IMG/VR virus record: IMGVR_UViG_3300035210_000189
Location: 1 to 64,000 of that record
Length of the DNA stretch: 64,000 bases
From: a virus
Direction: 5' to 3' (one strand)
Positions 16,306 through 24,161 of the stretch are shown here, one piece after another. The position numbers and the translations under genes were made by a program. Each line of letters starts with the position of its first letter. Within the stretch, counting starts at the first letter, position 1. Under the pieces are notes generated by a model. That model was not told the origin of the DNA and did not search any database. It saw only the letters and a list, made by a program, of their open reading frames with translations.

Positions 16306-16998
16306 TTATTGGACCTTTAAAACAAAATCGTTTGATTTAAAATCGCTAAAAAAATCATTGAAATTATTAGTATTCATGACGAGTTCGTATTTTTTATTCA
16401 GAATTGCTTTTGCTCTTTGTAAATTTTCAACACCTACTTTTACAAAGCTATTCATATCCAAATCAAGCGTAGCAATATAACCATTCTTGTTACCAAATGA
16501 AGCTTGGATTTGATAACCACCACCCGCTAATACCCAAATAGGTTCATCAGTTTTGGAGATTAAATGATTATGGATAGTCTTGATGCGTGCATGATAATGA
16601 GTGCTAAGTAGTTTAAAATGCTTGATAGCATGTTCAATACTGTTTTTATCCTTTTCCAATGCATAGCGGCCACGATCATCAAGTCCATATTGAATACCAT
16701 CATGATTGACCGCTACCATTGATTGAGTATGCCATGCAGACCCTTTGACGGGTTCGGCAATAATCCCAAAATCAGAGTAAGCCGCAATAATATATTCAAT
16801 TGGAGGTCTAGTAGAAATATAATACCCTAACTCAACCAATGTTTTACAGCCATTATCAGCTTGAAACTCTGCCCATTCATAATCACCCGCCATGAAACGG
16901 GCAAATAGGTTCTTTTGTTTATACGTTGCAACAGAAAGTTTGGCTTTCACGTTTTTAATTTCTTCTGGTGTTTCTGGATGTCTGTAATCATATTCCAT
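16306..16998 (-). CDS. hypothetical protein in family A operon
   Basis: 230 aa, ATG 16998. Contains a His-rich stretch (HAIKHFKLLSTHYHARIKTIHNH) and a glycine turn VLAGGGYQIQASFG; cytosolic. Unlike its operon partners it lacks the M-x-x-I tail and ends FVLKVQ. It could be a chaperone or partner for the three paralogues that follow, but that is a guess from gene order. Family unknown. Confidence 0.6.
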   Translation of the reverse strand: MEYDYRHPETPEEIKNVKAKLSVATYKQKNLFARFMAGDYEWAEFQADNGCKTLVELGYYISTRPPIEYIIAAYSDFGIIAEPVKGSAWHTQSMVAVNHDGIQYGLDDRGRYALEKDKNSIEHAIKHFKLLSTHYHARIKTIHNHLISKTDEPIWVLAGGGYQIQASFGNKNGYIATLDLDMNSFVKVGVENLQRAKAILNKKYELVMNTNNFNDFFSDFKSNDFVLKVQ

Positions 16999-17035
16999 GA
17001 TATAACCCCTTTATTTAATGAGTTTTGTAAATTGA

Positions 17036-17515
17036 TTAAGCACCATCAAGATCTTCAAGCTCAGATTCATCATTAAGACTTTCTTCTAGTGATTGACGAA
17101 ACTTTGCCACCATCACATCAATGGCATCAGGGTTATTTTTGAAGTGGGCTTCGATACGTTCCATGTTGATTTCTTCATCACCTTTACGGTCATAAAACAA
17201 AATGTTGGAAACTGCTTGATCAACCAATCCGGTAACATCATCATCAGTGAGTGGAAATACTGCCAATGCATCATGCAGTTTGTGAGAGTGAGCGAATTCA
17301 TTAATCGACCTAATCACAAGCTCGCTACCATTTTCGACGTAGTAAGAATAAAGCATGGAAATCTCACTTTTATCTTTTTCAGATGTTACCAAAGCTAAGA
17401 CTTCTTGAATGAAAGATTCTCCATTTTTTTTCAAGTTACGTTTGATGAGGGTAGTGTCATACAGACCATCCAGAAATTCTTTCAAATCTTCAAAGCTCTT
17501 TTCAGTGGTAGTCAT
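17036..17515 (-). CDS. acidic hypothetical protein, first gene of operon
   Basis: 159 aa, helical and very acidic (tail SLNDESELEDLDGA), RBS TAGGAG. Read from a strong promoter at 17543-17571. The five-gene unit 17515-13879 has gaps of 37, 3, 16 and 23 nt. Not recognised; the acidic, small character would fit a chaperone or antitoxin-like partner, unproven. Confidence 0.6.
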   Translation of the reverse strand: MTTTEKSFEDLKEFLDGLYDTTLIKRNLKKNGESFIQEVLALVTSEKDKSEISMLYSYYVENGSELVIRSINEFAHSHKLHDALAVFPLTDDDVTGLVDQAVSNILFYDRKGDEEINMERIEAHFKNNPDAIDVMVAKFRQSLEESLNDESELEDLDGA

Positions 17516-17542
17516 GGTAAATCTCCTAAATAATTTCAGTGA

Positions 17543-17571
17543 TTATAGCAGATTCTGCACAACTAGGCAAG
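17543..17571 (-). promoter_or_regulatory. sigma70-type promoter (minus operon)
   Basis: Minus strand TTGCCT, 17-nt spacer, TATAAT. Divergent to the promoter at 17584, with only about 12 bp between the two -35 boxes, so they may be co-regulated. Confidence 0.75.
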
Positions 17572-17583
17572 GATAAAGAATGA

Positions 17584-17612
17584 TTGACATATGCCGTCAA
17601 TTCCTTTAAAAT
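17584..17612 (+). promoter_or_regulatory. sigma70-type promoter
   Basis: Consensus TTGACA, 17-nt spacer, TAAAAT (17607-17612). Confidence 0.75.
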
Positions 17613-17642
17613 AAGCACTCAATATTACTAGGATACTTAATA

Positions 17643-17972
17643 ATGTCTCAATTAATTAATCTCGCTCTGAAGGATACTTCTGATAATTTGGGTCGTTCAT
17701 CTTCTGCTCAATATCAAGTTAAGCATTATTTTGACAGCACGCTTCGAGGACTTCAAGAAGAATGTGTTACACTTAATAATGTTATTGCTATGCTCAAAGA
17801 GAATGAAACTGATAATGCCAAAGCATTGGATAAACTGAACAAAGCAGTAGATGTTAATCGTGCTCGTTATACTGAAACCATTAAGACGGCGGGGCAGATA
17901 GACGTTGCTATTGACTCACTTAACCGTGCTAGCACTTGGATTTCTGCTTTGGAAGTTGAATTGAAAGCTTAA
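17643..17972 (+). CDS. coiled-coil hypothetical protein
   Basis: 109 aa, RBS AGGA, ATG 17643. Almost wholly helical with heptad-like spacing in LQEECVTLNNVIAMLKENE and a second long helix; no membrane segment. One strong promoter and a terminator make it a monocistronic, probably abundant protein. Function unknown. Confidence 0.6.
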   Translation: MSQLINLALKDTSDNLGRSSSAQYQVKHYFDSTLRGLQEECVTLNNVIAMLKENETDNAKALDKLNKAVDVNRARYTETIKTAGQIDVAIDSLNRASTWISALEVELKA

Positions 17973-17993
17973 CTTAAAAAATTGTAAACAAAT

Positions 17994-18018
17994 AAAAACC
18001 ATCCTAGGATGGTTTTTT
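17994..18018. terminator. intrinsic terminator
   Basis: Palindromic AAAAACCATCC/GGATGGTTTTT with a TA centre and T-run; serves both converging transcripts. Confidence 0.85.
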
Positions 18019-18019
18019 G

Positions 18020-18826
18020 TTATTGTCTTATTGTAGTTTTTTGTCCAAATACATTGATGGTTGTTACAATTTCTTTTAAGCTTTCTGGTAGTGTTTTATT
18101 TTCTTCTATATTAGCAATAAGTTGTTTATATTCATATAACTCACGTCTAGTCACAAATTTATCTTTATAGATTTCATCAAACTTCGCTTTTGATTCAGGT
18201 TGCTTTGTGATTTCATTGACACTAATCAGACCAGTCAATAATGTGTTGGGTATACTGAGTAAGTTCTCTTTGTCTTTGATGTATTCTTGTAGTTTACTTT
18301 CGTCACTTGCCAATTTATCAGTAGATATTTGCTTGTATAGATCACTTTTACTATAATCTTGATGGCTGTTAATTTGAAGATATTTTGACAGATCTTTATA
18401 TCCTTTATTAATTTCATTTATTTTCTCAGTATTAAAAAACATCACTTGATAAAAAATTTGCATAATAATAAATAAAGAAACTGTGGCAATTGCAATTTTT
18501 TTGGATTTATTGGTCATGTCATCTAGGATAATTGAAAAAACACCCAATAACGTTAGCAATGTGCCAAATATTGTAGCCAAAATCAAAACATTAAAACTTT
18601 TTGCATCATTAATTTGATAACTATAATCCAATCCTGCAAAAGAAAGTACAACATCTTAGTACATTTTTGCAGTACAATAAAAACCAAATAAAAATAATAG
18701 GCTAGCAATAACAACTCGTTTTTGAGTTAATTTAAATGGTTTATTTTGTGTAGGTTCTACTACTTCCATTTTTTCTTTTGTACTCTCCATTTTTTTCGAC
18801 CTTACTGTTAATTTTACCTTTTCCAT
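18020..18826 (-). pseudogene. membrane-protein gene interrupted by an in-frame TAA
   Basis: Reading from ATG 18826 the frame encodes a basic N-terminus, a hydrophobic helix (RVVIASLLFLFGFYC), then KMY and a TAA at about 18654-18656. The same frame continues without a shift through a second and third helix (NVLILATIFGTLLTLLGVFS, IAIATVSLFIIMQIFYQVMF) and a 120-aa charged domain. The only start for the downstream part is a TTG at 18631 without an RBS. One nonsense change therefore splits a gene of about 268 codons. Layout (N-terminal helices, charged C-terminal domain) resembles the larger family at 20193 and 57882-60994. Recent inactivation is likelier than readthrough. Confidence 0.65.
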
Positions 18827-18968
18827 TGTTTTAACCTTATTATTATACTAATAAGATTATTCCATGATGAATATAAAAGTCAAACCAAAATAATTCATTG
18901 TTTAAAAGAAAAAATATAATATCAACAACCAGTCAAAAAGTAAATTTTCATTTATTGAGACGAAAAAA

Positions 18969-18990
18969 AAGGAACTCTTTCAAGTTCCTT
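18969..18990 (-). terminator. intrinsic terminator (minus strand)
   Basis: AAGGAACT/AGTTCCTT hairpin followed on the minus strand by eight T; ends the gene at 18989. Confidence 0.85.
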
Positions 18991-19381
18991 ATTGTTGTGT
19001 TACTGATACATCCACTGATTCGCCGTAATACCCATTTGAAGACCCGAAGAATCGTAATACCACCAATCCTCTCTCAGTCGCCATTCGATAATAAGTCCAA
19101 GTGAAAGATTCTCCTTGATAACATGACGACCCAACAATCAAATCGCTGTTAGAAGTTTCCTCAGCCATAACGACAGTGTGTCCGATTAAATCATCAATGT
19201 CGCCAATGATCTCTTCCAAATACACATCCTCACAGCAATCTTGGTTATGATAGAACGTAAACACTAAACCACTTGTTGTACGCACTATAAACTCTTCATC
19301 GTTACGGTTACCGCTCACAGACTCGATAGTTTCACCCACCATTCTGTTCAATGTTGCATTTACTTCGTTTTGCATATTCAT
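18989..19381 (-). CDS. phage-type hypothetical protein with HNQDCCE motif
   Basis: 130 aa. Contains YHNQDCCEDVYLEEIIGDIDDLIG followed by AEE, a pattern I recall from small phage and plasmid proteins annotated as DUF7448; that name is from memory and untested. Adjacent CC could bind metal or form a disulfide. No signal peptide. RBS AGGAG at 19386. Monocistronic. Confidence 0.65.
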   Translation of the reverse strand: MNMQNEVNATLNRMVGETIESVSGNRNDEEFIVRTTSGLVFTFYHNQDCCEDVYLEEIIGDIDDLIGHTVVMAEETSNSDLIVGSSCYQGESFTWTYYRMATERGLVVLRFFGSSNGYYGESVDVSVTQQ

Positions 19382-19732
19382 TAGTAATTCTCCTGTTGGT
19401 AATTAGTACCAAGCCACAAGAGTCATTTATTACTATTGAATGTCGCCATTCTATCATGTGATCCTTATTAAATCAAGACTATATTTAAAATAAATCTATT
19501 ATATGGCAATCTTTGAGCGATACGGTGTTCAGGCTTATAAGCAATAGCCTTATTATTCATGAATATCCGACCGTTGGATTGCTCATAAACCTTGCTATTT
19601 CACTGCATTTCATCTATAATTCCAACAGAATTGAGCGTGAGGTTATTGATGAAAAAACCGGCTTATTTCTAAAATTAAAGCTGATCTTGACAACTTTAAA
19701 ATATAAACTTAACTTATTTGGAGACATACACT
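19382..19732. other. 350-bp intergenic region with divergent promoters
   Basis: Holds the promoter area of the minus gene (start 19381), a hairpin-like GGCTTATAAGCAATAGCC followed by TTATTATT near 19530-19556, and the plus promoter at 19592. A TTG-initiated 96-codon frame (19513-19803) begins upstream of that promoter and overlaps the next gene, so no gene is called here. Confidence 0.55.
19592..19620 (+). promoter_or_regulatory. sigma70-type promoter
   Basis: TTGCTA, 17-nt spacer, TATAAT (19615-19620); the leader to the gene at 19733 is about 107 nt, unusually long for this window. Confidence 0.65.
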
Positions 19733-20140
19733 ATGTATCAATCATTTCAAGACTTCATCAAGAAAACAGAAGAATCCCATGCGGCTATGGTCGCTACTGC
19801 TAATGAGAAACCAAGTTTGGAATCTTACCGTGATACAGTGGCTAAATTGCTAGGTCATGATGATGTTCATGCTCTGGAAGCTGCTTTGGATAACAACTAT
19901 CAACCCAGCTATGTATTGGTCTACATGTGGCAAGGTGTGACTGATACTATTCGCACCTATAAACCGACTGACGCTGGTAAAGAACAGATGTTGGAAGAGT
20001 TCTCTGAAAAGGTTAAAGATCGACTTGGTGTTCTTCCTGATGGTAGTTTATCAGATGAAGCACAGGCTCTGTTAGATGCAGCGATTGATGATATGTTTTA
20101 TGAAGATTCAAAAGTCACTATTACTTGTTACAAAGTTTAA
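19733..20140 (+). CDS. acidic hypothetical protein
   Basis: 135 aa from ATG 19733 (TTTGGAG upstream); an ATG 15 nt earlier lies inside the RBS. Acidic, helical, cytosolic (SYVLVYMWQGVTDTIRTYKP). Monocistronic with its own promoter and terminator. No family recognised. Confidence 0.6.
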   Translation: MYQSFQDFIKKTEESHAAMVATANEKPSLESYRDTVAKLLGHDDVHALEAALDNNYQPSYVLVYMWQGVTDTIRTYKPTDAGKEQMLEEFSEKVKDRLGVLPDGSLSDEAQALLDAAIDDMFYEDSKVTITCYKV

Positions 20141-20151
20141 ATCGTGTCAAC

Positions 20152-20179
20152 AAAAAAGCCATCTTTTGATGGCTTTTTT
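20152..20179. terminator. bidirectional intrinsic terminator
   Basis: AAAAAAGCCATC-TTTT-GATGGCTTTTTT, 12-bp stem. Confidence 0.92.
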
Positions 20180-20192
20180 CTTTTAACGCTAC

Positions 20193-21236
20193 TTAGCTAC
20201 ATTTTGTAATCAATAAACCATGATCTTTATTGAATTTAACACTGTCTTTATTTTTCAATATTAATATTTGTTGTAAGTTAGTTAATGATTCTGTCTGGTT
20301 ATTAATCAGTTCAGCCACCGCATTGACACCACCTTTCTCGAAAGCCTTAATAGTTGCTATGTCACGAGTTAGTTGACCGTCAGTTATATTCCTTCTAATT
20401 GCCAGTATAGATTTCTTATACTCTTCTGGATATTTTGTTTTTATATAGTCTGATTTATTGGCTGTATAGTAATTTAAAAATTCTTTTTTCAATCCTATTA
20501 ACTCTTCGTTAGTAAATTTTTCATAATTATTTTTAAAATAGTTAATTTCACCTAAACCGTCTAGTTTTTCAATGTAGTCATTAACAACCACTTCGGTCAC
20601 TTCTATACCCAGAGCACCGGATATTTTATTATAACTGGGAGCACCACATAGACTTGCAGAAATTTCATGTCTTTTGTTTATTTTGTCATTTTCAATTTGT
20701 TGTTCTGTTGCAACAATGAGTGCCGCAATAACACTAAATGACACGGCTAGTTTTAAGAAGCCTTTGTTAACACTCATCTCATCATGAAAAAACTTGTTAG
20801 CACAAAAGAATGTCAAAAGAATAATTAAGGCATATGTTATGTAGGTTACTGTGAGTATTGTTTCTGTCTTTTCAGGATTCCAGTCTATTACTATTTTTCC
20901 TACTGAATACGTGATGAGGCATAGCAGTATTGATTTTGACGTTAATTGTAGATATGCCGTTTTATACGGTTTCCCTAACACATAGTATTTGAAAGCCATT
21001 AAAAATATGAATACCATCGCATACATCAAATTAAGTTGACTTCTAAATAAATCCGTTGCTGAGCCTGTAGTTAGATTTAAATATTTGGTATAACTATTAT
21101 CATCATTCTGGAATAATGTAACAATTTCCATAACTCCATTTGTCAAACCCATGCCGAAACTCATTAGACATGCGTATAAAAATATACCTATAAAACAGCC
21201 AAATAATAGTTTTTGTTCTCTTTTGTTTTCGTTCAT
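20193..21236 (-). CDS. multi-TM membrane protein with soluble C-terminal domain (family M)
   Basis: 347 aa from ATG 21236 with AGGAG upstream. About five hydrophobic helices in residues 10-190 (FGCFIGIFLYACLMSFGMGL, LNLMYAMVFIFLMAF, SILLCLITYSVGKIVI, YITYALIILLTFFC, LAVSFSVIAALIVA), then a charged helical domain of about 150 aa. This layout, and a conserved DxxxIxxxExGGVNAVAELI-like end, match the three proteins at 57882-60994 (KDGVKAAMQAL, TQGLEAALKEI). Inner-membrane; role unknown. Monocistronic here. Confidence 0.7.
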   Translation of the reverse strand: MNENKREQKLLFGCFIGIFLYACLMSFGMGLTNGVMEIVTLFQNDDNSYTKYLNLTTGSATDLFRSQLNLMYAMVFIFLMAFKYYVLGKPYKTAYLQLTSKSILLCLITYSVGKIVIDWNPEKTETILTVTYITYALIILLTFFCANKFFHDEMSVNKGFLKLAVSFSVIAALIVATEQQIENDKINKRHEISASLCGAPSYNKISGALGIEVTEVVVNDYIEKLDGLGEINYFKNNYEKFTNEELIGLKKEFLNYYTANKSDYIKTKYPEEYKKSILAIRRNITDGQLTRDIATIKAFEKGGVNAVAELINNQTESLTNLQQILILKNKDSVKFNKDHGLLITKCS

Positions 21237-21375
21237 GAAAATTCTCCTTTGCATAATTAGACCACTATCCTATTAAATGTCAATAATGATGAAAATATTA
21301 AAATTTTAGTTTATTTTTTGTTATAAATATGGTATTCTATCAAAATATTTATTACTATTTTAAGAGGCGGTATTA

Positions 21376-22287
21376 ATGAGAATCATTCAACATAACAAAC
21401 TATATGTTCCGCAATCTTTTACACACCGTTTATCTGACAATTTAATCGCATTTGTTGATGAGAATAGTAAAAGATTTTCTTTTGATAATGCCAATGTCTA
21501 TCATTTAAATAATAATAACTTAGTAGAATATAAAGATATTATTACATCAAGCATTAAGGCTAAATTAATAAAAAATCACAGAAGCACTGGATCGGATATG
21601 ATGAAGGATATCATTAAGGCGGTAAATGATTACTATGAGAATCTTCAAAATAAACTACCAACATCTATGATTGTTTTTGAACATGTTTATTCATCGTTAA
21701 CTGAAACGTCTATGTTATTTTTCAAAGAGCATCATGATATGTTGCTTATTGATACCACTACGTCTACTTTGGAGTTTGCTATAACTAAAAATATGTTTAG
21801 TTACCTTCCTCTTAATGATAATTATGTTGCGAGAGCTGTTACACAATCAGTTGGTTATGAAAGCTCCAGTACCAAAGGAGTTTTTCCTTTTACTACTTTT
21901 TTACTTCCTTTTAATGAAAATTCTTTTAAAATTGACTTTGAAAAATCTCAAACTAAAAGTCTTGAGTTACAAGTTAGAATACTTCAAGCAGGACAAGATA
22001 AGTTTGAAAATCTTAATATTTCAGATGATAAAATTTTAAATACTAGCCTCAAGAACATTGATATTGTTAATACTCGGTTACTTCATAATAACATTATTAT
22101 TTTTAATGAATATGCTCTTTCTGATTATAATGTTCGTGACCTTATTTCGTCATATTTGATGCCTTTCATTGATGATTTAAACTCTAAATATGAAATCATT
22201 GATGAAATTCCCGTGGCACTTACAAAAGAATATTATGACCATTTTAAAGCCAATATTAAGCCCGTTATTGACATGGCAATCTGCTAA
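21376..22287 (+). CDS. hypothetical protein with Met-at-minus-4 C-terminus
   Basis: 303 aa, RBS AGAGGCGG, ATG 21376. Cytosolic, no recognised domain; N-terminus resembles a small beta unit (MRIIQHNKLYVPQSF). Ends PVIDMAIC: the same hydrophobic-D-M spacing as the other eleven tailed proteins, with Cys instead of Ile at the end. Longest member of that group. Function unknown. Confidence 0.6.
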   Translation: MRIIQHNKLYVPQSFTHRLSDNLIAFVDENSKRFSFDNANVYHLNNNNLVEYKDIITSSIKAKLIKNHRSTGSDMMKDIIKAVNDYYENLQNKLPTSMIVFEHVYSSLTETSMLFFKEHHDMLLIDTTTSTLEFAITKNMFSYLPLNDNYVARAVTQSVGYESSSTKGVFPFTTFLLPFNENSFKIDFEKSQTKSLELQVRILQAGQDKFENLNISDDKILNTSLKNIDIVNTRLLHNNIIIFNEYALSDYNVRDLISSYLMPFIDDLNSKYEIIDEIPVALTKEYYDHFKANIKPVIDMAIC

Positions 22288-22359
22288 TAAGTTAATGACA
22301 ACAACATCAATTTTGTGATATACTTTGCTAATATTATGACCATTTAAGAGGATTTAATA

Positions 22360-22920
22360 ATGATTACGAAAGACATGTCTGTTCTTGAAGCAGTGACAGT
22401 TGTCAATAATTATGTAGAAAAAGCCGAAGAATTTTATTTGACATACCATGAGGCTGTTCGCTCACTTCGTAAAGCTGCAGTGTTCATTCGCAATGGTGAT
22501 ACTAAACAGCTTGTGCTGAAAGAAATTAAAGCTTATGAGAATGACGATCATGAATTTGTCCGTCGATATCAACCGTTGGTATTTTCATTTATCTATTACA
22601 TCTTCAACCATCCAGAGAAAGAATCGCTTTTTGTTAGCGAAATTGTTCCTAAATCGGATGATGATTTCTACAATTACAAGTTTTCTGGTCATTTGGGTGG
22701 TCCCTTGGCACGTTTGCTTGAACTTGAAAAAGAAGAGATTGAATTTAATCTCGGTGGTTTCTATGAAGATATGCCAACTGAAAACCTAATCAATGGTAAT
22801 ATGACGCCATCAGAATTCATTAAAGCGATCAGAAAATATGTGGAAGACGAACAGACTTTCAATTTTGATACGATTGCAAAAAATCATAAAGATGTTGTCG
22901 ATTCCTACGAAAATAAATGA
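22360..22920 (+). CDS. acidic hypothetical protein
   Basis: 186 aa, RBS AAGAGGA, ATG 22360. Helical N-terminal half, then a glycine-containing segment FSGHLGGPLARLLELEKEE; no signal peptide. Monocistronic, directly upstream of the large non-coding RNA. No family recognised. Confidence 0.6.
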   Translation: MITKDMSVLEAVTVVNNYVEKAEEFYLTYHEAVRSLRKAAVFIRNGDTKQLVLKEIKAYENDDHEFVRRYQPLVFSFIYYIFNHPEKESLFVSEIVPKSDDDFYNYKFSGHLGGPLARLLELEKEEIEFNLGGFYEDMPTENLINGNMTPSEFIKAIRKYVEDEQTFNFDTIAKNHKDVVDSYENK

Positions 22921-22939
22921 TTTTTTGATGAAAAAGGTG

Positions 22940-22968
22940 TTGCCAAAAACCATGAATTGTCGTATAAT
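22940..22968 (+). promoter_or_regulatory. strong sigma70 promoter of the non-coding RNA
   Basis: TTGCCA (22940-22945), exactly 17 nt, TATAAT (22963-22968); start expected near 22975. No ORF follows. Confidence 0.8.
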
Positions 22969-22974
22969 GGCCTC

Positions 22975-23449
22975 GTTGTAAAGCAATAAGGTAATCTTGG
23001 AAAGTGGGCTTAAAAGCAGCCATCTTTTAATGAGTAGAGCGGTTGCCACAGGTGTTTGGGATACAGTGATGGTAAGCATCGGGTTCAAGTAATTTAGCAG
23101 TTATTTGAAGGTATCGGTGACAAGTGAGCCACGGTTTGTCGAAATTGAATCCACATTAAAGTAGATTTTGCAGATCAAAACGTCTCAGCCAAAAACGCCC
23201 AGTTCTTGCAATAATGTAAGAATTTGCCGTGGTTGTGGTCTTGGTACAGTAATGAGACACCCCAGAAATGGTAAGGTCGAGTTCTCTTTTGGCGTAATAG
23301 CACACCATGATTATGATTGTTTTTTGCAACAAATCTGCCGCTAAGGCTGACCTTGGCCCTCTAAAAGCTAAAGGGAACGGTTCGACTCCGTTGCGGTGGA
23401 CCAATTTAAGATAATGCCAACTCATAGTGATGTGATGTTGGCATTTTTA
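22975..23449 (+). ncRNA. large structured non-coding RNA with tRNA-like 3' domain
   Basis: A gene-free stretch bounded by a near-consensus promoter and an intrinsic terminator. The 3' part folds like a tRNA: T arm AACGG-TTCGACT-CCGTT (23376-23392), acceptor CTGCCGC (23335-23341) paired with GCGGTGG (23393-23399), discriminator A and encoded CCA (23401-23403). The D arm is tiny (AGG-CTGA-CCT) and the anticodon arm has an 11-nt loop, so it cannot be a normal decoding tRNA. The 360-nt body has helices AGCCACGG/CCGTGGTT, TTCTTGCA/TGTAAGAA, GTCTC/GAGAC and GCCAAAA/TTTTGGC, the last two forming a possible pseudoknot. Canonical tmRNA hallmarks (GATTCGACG, ALAA tag) are absent. A diverged tmRNA, or a GOLLD/ROOL-type element RNA, remain alternatives. 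Confidence 0.7.
23413..23449 (+). terminator. terminator of the non-coding RNA
   Basis: Perfect 9-bp stem AATGCCAAC (23413-23421)/GTTGGCATT (23437-23445), 15-nt loop, followed by T-rich sequence. It abuts the next promoter. Confidence 0.85.
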
Positions 23450-23478
23450 TTGTTTTTATTTTATTTATATGATATAAT
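23450..23478 (+). promoter_or_regulatory. sigma70-type promoter
   Basis: TTGTTT, 17-nt spacer, TATAAT (23473-23478); begins inside the T-run of the preceding terminator. It places the first usable start at ATG 23505. Confidence 0.6.
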
Positions 23479-23504
23479 TGTCCAAATTTTTGGAGATCTA
23501 TTCA

Positions 23505-24161
23505 ATGCCTAGTCCAGATAGAATTGCTCAGGTAACTGTAGTGGCTAATATGAGCCAGCTTGATAAAATTGAGCGGTTGACGACTACAATTAAAAAATTC
23601 TATGATATTGATGTGTCGGATGTAAAATTGGTTAAGAATCAAACAACCCATTACACTGCTAATACGTCACTTGGCCGTGCTCGCATCTATGTCTATTCAC
23701 AATGTATTGATATTAAATTCACTTCAACCGTTGCTTTTGATGGTCAACAACTTACCTTAAAAAAATCAACGAGTGTCATTCAATCTATTTTTGATGACAT
23801 CAATAAACGAACAGTTATTTTTCATGCAGTAAAATTAAAAAATGGACAGAATAAAGACCTTCATTTTTATGAGAATACAAAGTTTAGTATCAAAATAGTA
23901 GTGAGATTTCTTGCCACTAATCCACAACTGTATTTTAAAGCAACACCCTATTCGAAATATTCTTTCTTTAACTACATGAATGAAACTGCTCGTTCTGGTT
24001 ATAATAAAACGCTTGAATTGTATTATCTGAAAGATGAATTTGATTCCATCACGGGTGTTGACCAAGCTTTTTCATTTATAAAAGATTATTTTAAAGGCCG
24101 AAACCTTACATTAGAGGATGCAAAACGTTTAGGTGACTTACATGACATGGTTAAAATATGA
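23505..24161 (+). CDS. paralogue family B, copy 1, with M-x-x-I C-terminus
   Basis: 218 aa from ATG 23505, RBS TTGGAG. First of three tandem paralogues. Ends RLGDLHDMVKI; the two following products end RLGVLTDMITI and KLGILSDMLTI, so the tail is the best-conserved part of the family while the bodies are very diverged. Cytosolic, no known domain. Its stop overlaps the next start (ATGA). Confidence 0.65.
   Translation: MPSPDRIAQVTVVANMSQLDKIERLTTTIKKFYDIDVSDVKLVKNQTTHYTANTSLGRARIYVYSQCIDIKFTSTVAFDGQQLTLKKSTSVIQSIFDDINKRTVIFHAVKLKNGQNKDLHFYENTKFSIKIVVRFLATNPQLYFKATPYSKYSFFNYMNETARSGYNKTLELYYLKDEFDSITGVDQAFSFIKDYFKGRNLTLEDAKRLGDLHDMVKI

Noticed and set aside
19513-19803. TTG-initiated 96-codon frame
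   Set aside because: Begins upstream of the promoter at 19592, lacks an RBS and overlaps the start of the better supported gene at 19733.
22975-23403. Canonical tmRNA (ssrA)
   Set aside because: The 3' T arm and CCA fit, but no GATTCGACG-like D-loop segment is present at the 5' end, the best 5' partner of the acceptor strand is internal (23335-23341) and no tag reading frame ending in Ala-Ala stop is visible. Kept only as a diverged alternative.
22975-23403. tRNA interrupted by a group I intron, RNase P RNA or T-box leader
   Set aside because: No intact tRNA 5' half, no group I P/Q/R/S consensus segments, no RNase P GGAAAGUCC and paired 3' element. The GGTGGACC resemblance to a T-box is explained by the acceptor stem, and there is no downstream aminoacyl gene.
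23156-23425. Minus-strand 89-codon frame opposite the non-coding RNA
   Set aside because: Runs antisense through the tRNA-like domain, has no RBS and is a typical shadow of a structured RNA.
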